Of a stretch of 64,000 nucleotides of DNA, positions 26,994 to 35,336 are shown in pieces. Origin of the DNA: Pseudobacter ginsenosidimutans (GTDB taxonomy: Bacteria > Bacteroidota > Bacteroidia > Chitinophagales > Chitinophagaceae); NCBI RefSeq assembly GCF_007970185.1, contig NZ_CP042431.1:1054001-1118000 (forward strand). The letters run 5' to 3'. The notes beneath the pieces were generated by a model. It did not search any database. It saw only the letters and a program-made list of their open reading frames with translations, and had not been told where the DNA came from. How positions within the stretch are numbered: the stretch's first letter is position 1; each line of letters begins with the position of its first letter. The position numbers were made by a program, and so were the translations under genes.

Positions 26994-28874
26994 ATGAGCA
27001 TGAACAAAAAACTTCTCTCCCTTGCCGCATTGCTGGCTGCGATGTATGCCAATGCGCAGGACTCCACTTCCGGAAAACAACTGGATGAAGTGGTGGTAAC
27101 AGCTTCCAAGTACGAACGCAAAGCATCTGAAACAGGAAAAGTGATCACCGTTCTGGACAGAACTGTCCTGGACCGCAGCACCGGTAAAGACCTCGCCCAA
27201 CTGCTCACCGAGCAAACAGGTATGGTAGTGAACGGCGCTACCAGCAATCCCGGAAAAGACAAATCGATCTTCTTCCGCGGCGCCACATCCAACTACACAG
27301 TGATCCTCATCAATGGAATTCCACTGGCCGATCCTTCCGGAACCGGCGGAGCATTTGATCTGCGCCTGATCCCTATCGATCAGATCGAAAGGATCGAGAT
27401 CCTTAAAGGAGCTCAGTCTACACTCTACGGCCCCAACGCAGTTGCCGGTGTGATCAATATCATCACCCGCAAAGGCACCAAAGGAAAACCTGCCGAAGTA
27501 TACGGCAGTTATGCCATGGGCAGCTACAATACCATCAAGGCCGATGCCGGAATGGGTGGAGGAAATGATAAACTCCGTTACAATATCGGATTCACCCATT
27601 TTGAAACGAAAGGTATCTCCGAAGCGCTGGACACGGCTGCTGTAAAGACTTTCGACAAAGATGGCTACATGCAGAAATCCGTGAACGTGAACCTCGATGG
27701 AGAGATCATCGAGAACCTTCGCGTAAAACCATTCTTCCGTTATGCCGCCATCGGCGGTGATTTCGATGGAGGCTCCTTCTTCGATTCAAAGACCAACAAC
27801 TACGAAAGCAAACTCATCACGGCCGGTACCCAGGTGAATTACAAATTCAAAAAAGGACAGGTAACCGCCCAATACCAGTTCGATGATGTAGACAGGATCT
27901 CCGGCGGTTTCGCCTACAGGGGCAAGGCACAACTGGCTGAAGCATTCGCGCAATATGATCTACATGATAAAGTACAGGTTTTGGCTGGCTTCGATGCACG
28001 CATTCAGCAACTGCTGGATACCACTATCGAAAACAAGAACCCGGACATTACCATTCTCAGCCCCTATCTCTCCGTTTTCTTGAAAGACCTCAACGGCTTT
28101 TACCTGGAAGCAGGTGCTCGACTCAATAACCACAGTGAATTCGGCAATCATTTCACCTACAGCATCAATCCTTCTTATCTCATCAATAAGAACGTGAAAG
28201 TATTTGCGAATCTCGCTTCAGCTTTCAGAGCCCCCAGCCTGAACGAGCTCTATGGCCTTTGGGGCAGCAACCCTGAACTGAAGCCGGAAAAATCCTACAC
28301 CTGGGAACTCGGTACACAGGCATCACTCATCAACAATGTGCTGGAAGCACGTGTTGTGTATTTCAACAGGCATATCAACGATGTGATCACCTGGATCAAC
28401 AACCGAAATGAGAACCTGAACGAACAAAAAGACCAGGGCCTCGAGATCGAACCATCGATCAATATCACCAAAGACCTCAACATCAAAATGTATTACAGTT
28501 ATGTTGATGGCAAAGTAACTACCACTGAAAACGGAAAAGACAGCACTTATTACAACCTGGTGCGGAGGCCCAAACATGCTTTCGGCGCAACCATCGGTTA
28601 CCAGGTGACAAAGAACCTGTTCGTGAGCACCAATGTGTACACATATGGCAAACGTTATGATCTGGCCTTCGGACCTCCTCCCACTTATGCCCAGGTGATG
28701 GAGCCACTGAACAGCTACACAATCTGGAATGCCTATGCAGAATACAAACTACTGAACAACCGTATCCGTATATTTGCTGATGTGAAAAATATCACCGACG
28801 CCCAATACCAGGAGGTATTGGGTTATGGTACACTCGGCACCAATTTCATTGCCGGTGTGGCTGTCAGGTTATAA
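26994..28874 (+). CDS. btuB: TonB-dependent vitamin B12 receptor BtuB-like
   Basis: A 626-residue outer-membrane receptor. The start at 26994 (MSMNKKLLSLAALLAAMYAN, cleavage after ANAQ) is chosen over an in-frame GTG at 26904 that lies in the riboswitch region. A TonB-box-like QLDEVVVTASKYERKASETG follows, then the plug with VILINGIPLADPSGTGGAFD and IERIEILKGAQSTLYGPNAV. A barrel runs to the C-terminus, ending with FIAGVAVRL. The position directly behind a cobalamin riboswitch and in front of cobU, cobT, cobS and cobC is the main support for B12 as ligand. TonB-dependent receptors of other ligands share this architecture, so the substrate comes from context. Confidence 0.9.
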   Translation: MSMNKKLLSLAALLAAMYANAQDSTSGKQLDEVVVTASKYERKASETGKVITVLDRTVLDRSTGKDLAQLLTEQTGMVVNGATSNPGKDKSIFFRGATSNYTVILINGIPLADPSGTGGAFDLRLIPIDQIERIEILKGAQSTLYGPNAVAGVINIITRKGTKGKPAEVYGSYAMGSYNTIKADAGMGGGNDKLRYNIGFTHFETKGISEALDTAAVKTFDKDGYMQKSVNVNLDGEIIENLRVKPFFRYAAIGGDFDGGSFFDSKTNNYESKLITAGTQVNYKFKKGQVTAQYQFDDVDRISGGFAYRGKAQLAEAFAQYDLHDKVQVLAGFDARIQQLLDTTIENKNPDITILSPYLSVFLKDLNGFYLEAGARLNNHSEFGNHFTYSINPSYLINKNVKVFANLASAFRAPSLNELYGLWGSNPELKPEKSYTWELGTQASLINNVLEARVVYFNRHINDVITWINNRNENLNEQKDQGLEIEPSINITKDLNIKMYYSYVDGKVTTTENGKDSTYYNLVRRPKHAFGATIGYQVTKNLFVSTNVYTYGKRYDLAFGPPPTYAQVMEPLNSYTIWNAYAEYKLLNNRIRIFADVKNITDAQYQEVLGYGTLGTNFIAGVAVRL

Positions 28875-28893
28875 ACTTTAAAACAGAACTTCC

Positions 28894-29475
28894 ATGTCAT
28901 TGAAACAATTCAATCCTCGCAACACAGTACTGTTCGCCTTTATGGTAGTGGTTGCACTGATGAGGATATTCCTCAGTGCTGAAGCGCCCATGAATCCCAT
29001 CGCCACTTTCACTCCGCTCGGAGCAATGGCTTTATTTGGTGGGACCTATTTCAACAACAGGGCCAAATCTGTGCTCTTCCCTGTACTGACACTCTGGATG
29101 AGTGATATCATCCTCAACCGTTTTGTTTATTACAATGAGTGGAGATTCTTTTATGAAGGTTTCTACTGGACTTATATCTCTTATGCGCTGATGGCTGTAG
29201 CCGCTAAATTCATCATCCGCAAAGTGACTGTAAGCAATATCATCATTGCTTCACTGGCCGGCACCCTGATCCACTGGATCGGCACCAGCCCCGGTTGCTT
29301 CATGATTGAGAACAGCATGTACCCCAAAACATGGGCGGGTTATTTTACCAGCCTCGTGGCAGCCATTCCCTATGAAAGGAATTTCCTGATCGGTACATTG
29401 GTGTACAGTGGCGTCCTTTTCGGAGGTTTTGAACTGCTGCAACGCAGGTACAGTGCATTGCGACCAGCACATTGA
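28894..29475 (+). CDS. DUF6580-like multi-pass membrane protein in the B12 operon
   Basis: A 193-residue membrane protein with about five hydrophobic helices (NTVLFAFMVVVALMRIFLSA, ATFTPLGAMALFGGTYF, SVLFPVLTLWMSDIILNRFV, YISYALMAVAAKFIIRKV, and a C-terminal pair). It appears to belong to the family named DUF6580. No ATP-binding site is present. Its place 19 nt after btuB and ahead of a BtuF-like gene suggests a part in cobalamin or corrinoid transport across the inner membrane, perhaps like the substrate-binding membrane subunit of an ECF transporter. That is inference from position and topology. No btuCD genes occur in the operon. Confidence 0.75.
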   Translation: MSLKQFNPRNTVLFAFMVVVALMRIFLSAEAPMNPIATFTPLGAMALFGGTYFNNRAKSVLFPVLTLWMSDIILNRFVYYNEWRFFYEGFYWTYISYALMAVAAKFIIRKVTVSNIIIASLAGTLIHWIGTSPGCFMIENSMYPKTWAGYFTSLVAAIPYERNFLIGTLVYSGVLFGGFELLQRRYSALRPAH

Positions 29476-29497
29476 TCAACACATTCAATACAGCAAC

Positions 29498-30442
29498 ATG
29501 ACAGCCTGCTCCTTTCTTCCCGCCGCCACGCAGATGATCTACGATATGCAATTGCAACACCTGTTGCAGGGCATCACGTTTGAATGTCCGCCACAGGCGC
29601 TGGCTGAAAAAAGAAAAGTGGTCCGTTGTGTGCTGGAAGGCAGGCAATACAGCAGTATCGAGATCGACAGGATCTTTTCTGCATCCAAAGCCCAGGGCAA
29701 AAGCCTCTACTATGTGGATGAAGCCGCCCTGGCGGAGATCGCACCGGATGTGATCTTCACGCAGGATGTATGTGAGGTCTGCCAGATCGATACTGCCTGT
29801 ACCGCTGCCGCAGTGGCTAACCTGAACAAACAACCGAACCTGGTGGCGCTCACACCAAACAATCTCCAGGATGTTTTTCAAACAGCCATTACAATTGCAT
29901 CCGCTTTGGGCGCTGAAGAAGCTGCCTATCCTTATCTCGCCAAACTGCAACAACGCATAGACAATATCATCGATACTCTACGCGCACACCGCGCCGCTCC
30001 AAAGCGCGTGATGATCATGGAATGGATCGAACCCGTATACAACTGCGGTCACTGGATCCCCTTTCAAGTGGCTTATGCAGGAGGGATCGATATGCTTTCC
30101 AATCCGGCGGGAGACAGCATCGTTACACCCTGGGAAAAGATCCTCCGCTATGATCCCGAAGTGCTGGTGATCGCTCCATGTGGTTTTGATGTAAAGAGAA
30201 GTAGTGAAGAATTACATCTCCTTACACAAAAGCCCGGTTGGGAAAATCTTACAGCCGTGAAAGAACAGGCTGTTCATATCGCCGACTACGATCTCTTCAC
30301 TCAGCCCAGCGCCGGTACCCTGGTGGATGGTATCGAGATCCTGGCCGCCTGCTTTCATCCTCAATTCTTTTCCGTTCCCGGTCAGCTTCGTCATAAAACT
30401 GCATCACTCTTTCAAACCGGTAAAGCCTATGTGCAAGCATGA
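29498..30442 (+). CDS. BtuF-like cobalamin-binding protein without signal peptide
   Basis: A 314-residue protein of the periplasmic-binding-protein class that includes BtuF and siderophore receptors (helical backbone linking two lobes). Key segments are FLPAATQMIYDM at the start, LAEIAPDVIFTQDVCEVCQI near residue 80-97, VMIMEWIEPVYNCGHWIPF near residue 175-190, and the C-terminal helix. The start at 29498 is an ATG with no hydrophobic signal sequence, and an upstream in-frame ATG overlaps the preceding gene. A cytoplasmic location is therefore likely unless the start is wrong. Three clustered cysteines (92, 95, 101) are unusual. It overlaps the next gene by 14 nt. Annotated as a cobalamin binder mainly from context. 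Confidence 0.75.
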   Translation: MTACSFLPAATQMIYDMQLQHLLQGITFECPPQALAEKRKVVRCVLEGRQYSSIEIDRIFSASKAQGKSLYYVDEAALAEIAPDVIFTQDVCEVCQIDTACTAAAVANLNKQPNLVALTPNNLQDVFQTAITIASALGAEEAAYPYLAKLQQRIDNIIDTLRAHRAAPKRVMIMEWIEPVYNCGHWIPFQVAYAGGIDMLSNPAGDSIVTPWEKILRYDPEVLVIAPCGFDVKRSSEELHLLTQKPGWENLTAVKEQAVHIADYDLFTQPSAGTLVDGIEILAACFHPQFFSVPGQLRHKTASLFQTGKAYVQA

Positions 30443-30653
30443 AGCAAAAAAATGCCCGCGCTGTGAAGCAGGCTTCGAATGCAAAGTGGGCGATGTAACC
30501 CATTGCCAGTGCTACGGCATTACTCTCGATCAGGAAGAAAGAGCATTCCTGGAAGCCCGTTATGGTGATTGCCTCTGCCGTAACTGTTTGCTGGAACTGA
30601 AACAGAAAGATGTTTTCTTCAGGGAAAAACACGCCTGGCATGACAACCGGTAA
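30429..30653 (+). CDS. Cysteine-rich CWC-family protein
   Basis: A 74-residue protein with nine cysteines arranged as two clusters: Cys2, Cys9, Cys12, Cys18, Cys26, Cys28 and Cys48, Cys50, Cys53. It looks like the CWC (cysteine-rich) family, small proteins of unknown role thought to bind metal. It has no signal peptide. The ATG at 30429 lies within the end of the BtuF-like gene, a 14-nt overlap, and its stop at 30653 overlaps cobU by 14 nt, so the three genes are tightly coupled. A metal or cobalt handling role in the B12 pathway is a reasonable guess but nothing in the sequence proves it. Confidence 0.7.
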   Translation: MCKHEAKKCPRCEAGFECKVGDVTHCQCYGITLDQEERAFLEARYGDCLCRNCLLELKQKDVFFREKHAWHDNR

Positions 30654-31155
30654 CCGCATCATCTACATCACCGGCGGGGTCCGCAGCGGCAAGAGCCGTT
30701 ACGCCCAGGAAATAGCGCTGGCCCTCAGCTATAATCCCATCTATCTCGCTACTGCCCGGACCTGGGACGAAGACTTCAAAGAACGCATCCAACGCCATCA
30801 ACAGGACCGCGATGATCGCTGGACCAACCTCGAAGAAGAAAAACATTTCGCTTCCCTTCCCCTCGATAACCGCGTGGTGGTGATCGACTGCGTTACGCTC
30901 TGGCTCACCAATTTTTTTACAGACATGAAGGGCGATATCCATCAGTGTTTATCTGCTGTTGAACAGGAAATCCAATTGCTCAAACAGCGTCCCGGTGTTT
31001 TCATTATCATCTCCAATGAGATCGGGATGGGCATGCATGCAGATACTGAAGTGGGAAGAAAGTTCGCCGACCTGCAGGGATGGGCCAACCAGCTCATTGC
31101 AAAGCAGGCCGACGAAGCCATTTTCATGGTATCAGGAAGGCCAATAAAATTTTGA
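30640..31155 (+). CDS. cobU: Adenosylcobinamide kinase / adenosylcobinamide-phosphate guanylyltransferase
   Basis: A 171-residue bifunctional enzyme, which phosphorylates adenosylcobinamide and then transfers GMP to give adenosylcobinamide-GDP, the lower-loop precursor for CobS. The P-loop IYITGGVRSGKSRYAQEIA (about residues 8-26) contains Gly12, Gly13, Gly17, Lys18, Ser19. Conserved VVVIDCVTLWLTNFF and ISNEIGMGMHADTEVGRKF segments follow, typical of CobU/CobP. Start at 30640 (MTTGNRIIY) overlaps the CWC gene by 14 nt. An earlier ATG at 30610 adds ten residues that lie in the CWC reading frame region. Length fits the family. Confidence 0.94.
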   Translation: MTTGNRIIYITGGVRSGKSRYAQEIALALSYNPIYLATARTWDEDFKERIQRHQQDRDDRWTNLEEEKHFASLPLDNRVVVIDCVTLWLTNFFTDMKGDIHQCLSAVEQEIQLLKQRPGVFIIISNEIGMGMHADTEVGRKFADLQGWANQLIAKQADEAIFMVSGRPIKF

Positions 31156-31204
31156 TTTTTCGCAGCAATTGATCCGTAATATTGCAAGTCTATTTACAAA
31201 ACCC

Positions 31205-31966
31205 ATGAGCCAGCCCGTGCACAGTCCTGTACAGCATTCTGTAAAGCAGTCATTCATGAACTGGAGTGGCGGCAAGGATTCTGCGCTCTGTCTTCATCGT
31301 ATCAAACAAGATCCCAACTATCATATCAATGCGCTGCTCACCAGTGTGAATGCTGTTCATGATCGTGTGAGCATGCATGGCGTTCGTCGCAGACTGCTGG
31401 AAGCACAGGCCGCTTCATTGAACTATCCACTGCATACACTGGAATTACCTGAGATGCCCGGCATGATGGAATATGAAAGCATCATGACCAGTCAGCTGAA
31501 TGCTTTCAAAAGCCTCGGCTACACCCACTCCGTTTTCGGCGATATTTTCCTGGAAGACCTTCGCGCTTACCGCGAGATCAAACTGGAAGCAATGGGCCTG
31601 CAGGCAGCATTCCCCCTCTGGAATATTCCAACAGAACAACTGATGGAAGAATTCCTGGACCTCGGTTTCAAAGCGATCATCGTTTGCGTGAATGATCGTT
31701 ATCTCGATAAAAGTTTTTGCGGACGATTGATTGATGGCTCTTTCGTTCGTGATCTTCCACCTGGTGTGGACGTATGCGGAGAGAATGGCGAGTACCATTC
31801 CTTTGTATTCGATGGCCCCGTTTTTAATCATCCAGTTACTTTTACGAAAGGCGAGATTGTACGCCGTACCTATGATGCGCCCCGCACTGACACCCTGAAC
31901 CCCGATTCTATGGATCAGCCATCCTCGTATGGCTTTTATTTTTGCGACCTTTTGCCTTCGGTCTGA
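31205..31966 (+). CDS. Diphthine-ammonia-ligase-type ATP pyrophosphatase
   Basis: A 253-residue member of the adenine-nucleotide alpha-hydrolase (PP-loop) family with the motif SGGKDS at residues 21-26 (FMNWSGGKDSALCLHRIKQD). VHDRVSMHGVRRRLLEAQAA follows, with SVFGDIFLEDLRAYRE, then the family-conserved GENGEYHSFVFDGP. In eukaryotes and archaea such proteins amidate diphthine. Bacteria lack diphthamide, so that activity is not expected. Its place between cobU and cobT suggests an ATP-dependent step in corrinoid metabolism (for example amide or ligand chemistry), but this is inference. The start at 31205 is an ATG 49 nt after cobU. An earlier TTG is less likely. Confidence 0.8.
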   Translation: MSQPVHSPVQHSVKQSFMNWSGGKDSALCLHRIKQDPNYHINALLTSVNAVHDRVSMHGVRRRLLEAQAASLNYPLHTLELPEMPGMMEYESIMTSQLNAFKSLGYTHSVFGDIFLEDLRAYREIKLEAMGLQAAFPLWNIPTEQLMEEFLDLGFKAIIVCVNDRYLDKSFCGRLIDGSFVRDLPPGVDVCGENGEYHSFVFDGPVFNHPVTFTKGEIVRRTYDAPRTDTLNPDSMDQPSSYGFYFCDLLPSV

Positions 31967-31984
31967 ACCACCAATTCAAAAACT

Positions 31985-33058
31985 ATGAGTAACCAATTGA
32001 ACCAGCTCCGGCAGCAATTACAGTTTGCGATCGACAACAAAACCAAACCGCCCGGCTCACTGGGCTTGCTGGAAACCATCGCTCTGCAGGCCGGACTGAT
32101 ACAGCAATCCCTGCGCCCATCCGTGCAGGACCCGCAGATAGTAGTATTTGCCGGAGATCATGGTATTGCGAAAACAGGACTGGTGAATCCATTCCCCCAG
32201 GAAGTGACGGCACAGATGGTGATGAATTTCCTGCGCGGAGGCGCCGCCATCAATGTATTCACAAGGCTGCACAATATCGGCCTCACAGTTGTTGATGCCG
32301 GCGTGAACAATGAAAACTGGGACGAGCTTTTTGTTTCCGATCACTTCATCAATGCGAAGATCGCGCGTGGCACTGCCAATTACCTGGAAAGCGATGCCAT
32401 AAGTGAATCCGCTGTAGTAGCCGCTATCGAAGCAGGCCGCTCCATTATTACCAACCTGGCATTGCAGGGTTGCAATACTATCGGATTTGGAGAGATGGGC
32501 ATTGGCAATACATCTTCAGCCGCATTGATCATGTCTGCCATCACTGGCATTCCTGTTGTGGACTGCGTTGGCAGAGGCACTGGTGTGAATGATGATCAGT
32601 TGAAAGTGAAAATTGAAACCCTTCAAAAAGTATTTCAGTTCCACAAGCTGGAACTGTACTCCAAAAATCCCATTTCATTGCTCGGCAAAGTGGGAGGCTA
32701 TGAGATCGCGATGATGACCGGCGCTTTCCTGGCTGCTGCAGAACATCATATGATCATTGTTGTGGATGGCTTCATCACTACGGCCGCACTGTTGCTGGCC
32801 CAGCAAATGGAGCCTGGGGTAAAGGATTATTGTCTGTTTGCACATACCAGCCAGGAGCAGGGCCACGAAGCCATGCTTCGTTACCTTGATGCACAACCGA
32901 TCCTGCACCTCAGCATGCGCCTTGGCGAAGGAACCGGCGCAGCTTTAGCCATTCCCCTGATCCGCAGCGCAGTGGCCTTTCTCAATGAAATGGCCAGCTT
33001 CGACACAGCCGGCGTGAGCAATTCCACCGAATCAACTACCTCCCGGCCAAAAGCCTGA
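31985..33058 (+). CDS. cobT: Nicotinate-nucleotide--dimethylbenzimidazole phosphoribosyltransferase
   Basis: A 357-residue CobT that makes alpha-ribazole phosphate from NaMN and a lower-ligand base such as dimethylbenzimidazole, for assembly of cobalamin. Recognisable parts include KPPGSLGLLETIALQAGLIQ at the N-terminus, IVVFAGDHGIAKTGLVNPFP, EMGIGNTSSAALIMSAITG, ARGTGVND-like segment CVGRGTGVNDDQL, and the C-terminal LRLGEGTGAALAIPLIRSAV with the catalytic Glu in LGEGTGA. Length is typical. It begins 18 nt after the ATP-pyrophosphatase gene and ends 2 nt before cobS. Confidence 0.95.
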   Translation: MSNQLNQLRQQLQFAIDNKTKPPGSLGLLETIALQAGLIQQSLRPSVQDPQIVVFAGDHGIAKTGLVNPFPQEVTAQMVMNFLRGGAAINVFTRLHNIGLTVVDAGVNNENWDELFVSDHFINAKIARGTANYLESDAISESAVVAAIEAGRSIITNLALQGCNTIGFGEMGIGNTSSAALIMSAITGIPVVDCVGRGTGVNDDQLKVKIETLQKVFQFHKLELYSKNPISLLGKVGGYEIAMMTGAFLAAAEHHMIIVVDGFITTAALLLAQQMEPGVKDYCLFAHTSQEQGHEAMLRYLDAQPILHLSMRLGEGTGAALAIPLIRSAVAFLNEMASFDTAGVSNSTESTTSRPKA

Positions 33059-33060
33059 AC

Positions 33061-33873
33061 ATGAAAAAAGAGATCCGCATATTCTTCACCGCTATGATGT
33101 TCCTGACGCGGTTGCCAGTGCCACAATACACTGACCATTCGCAGGAGTACCTGGAAAAATCAGCCAAATACTTTCCGCTCATCGGCTGGCTTGTTGCAGG
33201 CATCAGCTGGCTCACCTATGTAGTGTTCAGCAAATATATTGGGGAAGACATCGCCATTATCGCTTCCATCATTGCAGGCATCCTTACTACAGGCGCTTTC
33301 CATGAAGATGGCTTCGCCGATTGCTGCGATGCTTTCGGTGGCGGCTGGACGAAAGAAAAGATCCTGACCATCATGAAAGATAGTCGCCTCGGCACTTTCG
33401 GCGTGATCGGTCTCATCAGCATCTTATCCGTAAAATTCCTGATGCTGAAAGAGATACCGAAGTTCACGCCGGACCTGAGCGCTCCTTCTGTAAATGTTTT
33501 TGCGAATTACGGCCAGTTCCTGCTATTGTTGCTGGCTGCGCATGGCGCAAGCAGGCTGATGGGCGTTTACACGATTCGCTTTTACGACTATGTAACCGAT
33601 ATAGATGCGAGCAAGGCAAAACCCATTACCAGCAGGAAACCATCTGCAGGGCTCCTGGCCGTAGCCACCATCTTTGCACTGGCTCCCTTCGCTCTGCTGG
33701 ATTATCGGTTATCGATTGCTGTTATACCAATGGCATTGACTGCCTGGCAGGCCAATGTCTATTTCAAAAAATGGATCGGAGGCTATACCGGCGACTGCCT
33801 GGGCGCCATTCAACAGATCACCGAGATCGTGTTCTATCTTAGTGTGATCATTCTCTGGAGGTATTGGTTATGA
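33061..33873 (+). CDS. cobS: Adenosylcobinamide-GDP ribazoletransferase (cobalamin synthase)
   Basis: A 270-residue integral membrane protein joining adenosylcobinamide-GDP and alpha-ribazole (phosphate) to form adenosylcobalamin (phosphate). Features include FFTAMMFLTRLPVPQYTDHS at the start, YFPLIGWLVAGISWLTYVVF, and GAFHEDGFADCCDAFGGGWT with KEKILTIMKDSRLGTFGVIG, the conserved acidic segment of CobS. GGYTGDCLGAIQQITEIVFY is the conserved C-terminal part. About six to seven transmembrane helices are predicted. Its stop codon overlaps the ATG of cobC by four bases (ATGA at 33870-33873), showing coupling. Confidence 0.95.
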   Translation: MKKEIRIFFTAMMFLTRLPVPQYTDHSQEYLEKSAKYFPLIGWLVAGISWLTYVVFSKYIGEDIAIIASIIAGILTTGAFHEDGFADCCDAFGGGWTKEKILTIMKDSRLGTFGVIGLISILSVKFLMLKEIPKFTPDLSAPSVNVFANYGQFLLLLLAAHGASRLMGVYTIRFYDYVTDIDASKAKPITSRKPSAGLLAVATIFALAPFALLDYRLSIAVIPMALTAWQANVYFKKWIGGYTGDCLGAIQQITEIVFYLSVIILWRYWL

Positions 33874-34472
33874 GTATTTATCTTATCCGTCATACAGCCC
33901 CGTTGATCGAGAAAGGCACCTGTTATGGCCAGGCCGATATCGATATCAAAGACAGCTTCTTTGATGAAGCCGCCATTATCAAAACCGTTATCCCTGTTGA
34001 ATTCCGTCAGGTGTGGAGCAGCCCCTTGCAGCGCTGCCGGAAACTGGCAGAACACCTTTTCCCCACCTGCCCCATCAACCTGGAACGTAAACTGAAAGAG
34101 ATCAATTGCGGCGAATGGGAACTGCAGAAATGGGACGATATCCCTTCGCATATCATCGATCCCTGGATGAAGGATTATGTGAATGTTCGCATACCCGGCG
34201 GCGAGAATTATATCGATGTATACGATCGCGCAGTAGATTCCTTTCTAAACATTGCATCCGGCGAAACGCCTGTCGCCATTGTAACGCATGGCGGTGTGAT
34301 ACGAAGCATCCTGGCGCATATTACAGGCACTCCCTTGCTGGATTCCTTCAAAGCCTTTGCAATTCATTACGGCTGCGTGATCAGGGTCAGCCGTAATGCC
34401 GATGGATTTATTCATGAGGTTTTATCAAATATTCCCACTTCGAAAGAACAGCACAAGCCCAGTCCGAAATGA
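33870..34472 (+). CDS. cobC: Alpha-ribazole phosphatase-like histidine phosphatase
   Basis: A 200-residue histidine phosphatase (phosphoglycerate-mutase-like branch), removing the phosphate from alpha-ribazole phosphate or adenosylcobalamin phosphate. It carries the RHG-type motif as RHT (MSIYLIRHTAPLIEKGTCYG) with His8, and VWSSPLQRCRKLAEHL near residue 48. VAIVTHGGVIRSILAHITG supplies the second catalytic His. The start at 33870 overlaps cobS by 4 nt (ATGA). A TTG further upstream is less likely. Position at the end of the cob cluster supports the B12 assignment. Confidence 0.9.
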   Translation: MSIYLIRHTAPLIEKGTCYGQADIDIKDSFFDEAAIIKTVIPVEFRQVWSSPLQRCRKLAEHLFPTCPINLERKLKEINCGEWELQKWDDIPSHIIDPWMKDYVNVRIPGGENYIDVYDRAVDSFLNIASGETPVAIVTHGGVIRSILAHITGTPLLDSFKAFAIHYGCVIRVSRNADGFIHEVLSNIPTSKEQHKPSPK

Positions 34473-34523
34473 TTGCATTGGATCTCCGCCGAATCATGTA
34501 TATTGTTACACAAACGAAATACT

Positions 34524-35102
34524 ATGAACTGGTCGGCGGATCATTTGATCACAGTCACTTTCACGCTGTTTGCGGTGATAGATATTTTCGGATCCATTCC
34601 TTTATTGATCTCACTGAAGCAGAAGATGGGCGGGATTCATGAGGCTCGCGCCACCATGATCTCCGGAGCATTGATGATCGTTTTTCTATTTGCCGGTGAG
34701 AAATTCCTGGGAGTACTGGGATTGGATGTGGGCTCATTTGCCGTAGGCGGCTCGATCGTGATCTTTATTTTAGGACTTGAAATGGTGCTGGGCATCGAAT
34801 TCTTCAAAGCCGAGGGCGATAGCAAATCTGGTAGCCTGGTTCCCATAGCATTCCCGCTGATAGCGGGTTCCGGCACTTTGACCACTATAATTTCCCTCAA
34901 TGCGAACTACGACAAATGGGAGATTTTGATCGGGATATTGGCGAATCTGCTGATTGTTTACCTGGTTTTAAGATCATTGAACTATATTGCGAAACTTTTA
35001 GGACAGGCAGGATTGTTAGCAGTGAGAAAGTTTTTTGGCGTAATTTTGCTCGCCATTGCCGTAAAGATATTCGCTACGAATGTTGGTGGTCTGATAAAGT
35101 AA
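34524..35102 (+). CDS. MarC-family (UPF0056) membrane protein
   Basis: A 192-residue protein with about six transmembrane helices. Sequence such as TVTFTLFAVIDIFGSIPLLI, GALMIVFLFAGEKFLGVLGL and PIAFPLIAGSGTLTTIISLN is typical of the MarC/UPF0056 family. The family has no established transport substrate, and early ties to multiple antibiotic resistance have been disputed. I chose the ATG at 34524 (MNWSADH) over an in-frame ATG at 34473, which adds 17 residues of a poor fit. It may be transcribed past cobC. A tRNA-Arg starts 7 nt after the stop. Confidence 0.88.
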   Translation: MNWSADHLITVTFTLFAVIDIFGSIPLLISLKQKMGGIHEARATMISGALMIVFLFAGEKFLGVLGLDVGSFAVGGSIVIFILGLEMVLGIEFFKAEGDSKSGSLVPIAFPLIAGSGTLTTIISLNANYDKWEILIGILANLLIVYLVLRSLNYIAKLLGQAGLLAVRKFFGVILLAIAVKIFATNVGGLIK

Positions 35103-35108
35103 TGATTT

Positions 35109-35180
35109 GGTCTCGTAGTACAATGGATAGTATGAGAGTTTCCGAAGCTCCAGATCCAGGTTCGATTCCTGGCGAGACCA
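35109..35180 (+). tRNA. tRNA-Arg (anticodon CCG)
   Basis: The acceptor stem GGTCTCG (35109-35115) pairs with CGAGACC (35173-35179). The D arm GTAC/GTAT is normal. The anticodon loop TTCCGAA puts CCG at 35142-35144, with an A-C mismatch at the first anticodon-stem pair. The T arm is CCAGG/TTCGATT/CCTGG. The discriminator is A and no CCA is encoded. It sits 7 nt past marC and is followed by a terminator. Confidence 0.92.
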
Positions 35181-35188
35181 CAGAAAGT

Positions 35189-35222
35189 AAAAAGTCGAAC
35201 TGAGAGGTTCGACTTTTGTTTG
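35189..35222 (+). terminator. Terminator after tRNA-Arg
   Basis: AAAGTCGAAC (35191-35200) pairs perfectly with GTTCGACTTT (35207-35216), then TTGTTTG. Ends the tRNA transcript. Confidence 0.85.
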
Positions 35223-35336
35223 TTACCTTTTAATATGCATATTCAGCATTGAAAAATTTTACATTATCTGCATTTCCATTAAGACGGCCTTGATTTCTTC
35301 ATCTTACTCAATTAGAAACAGCAAAAGTTCTATTTA

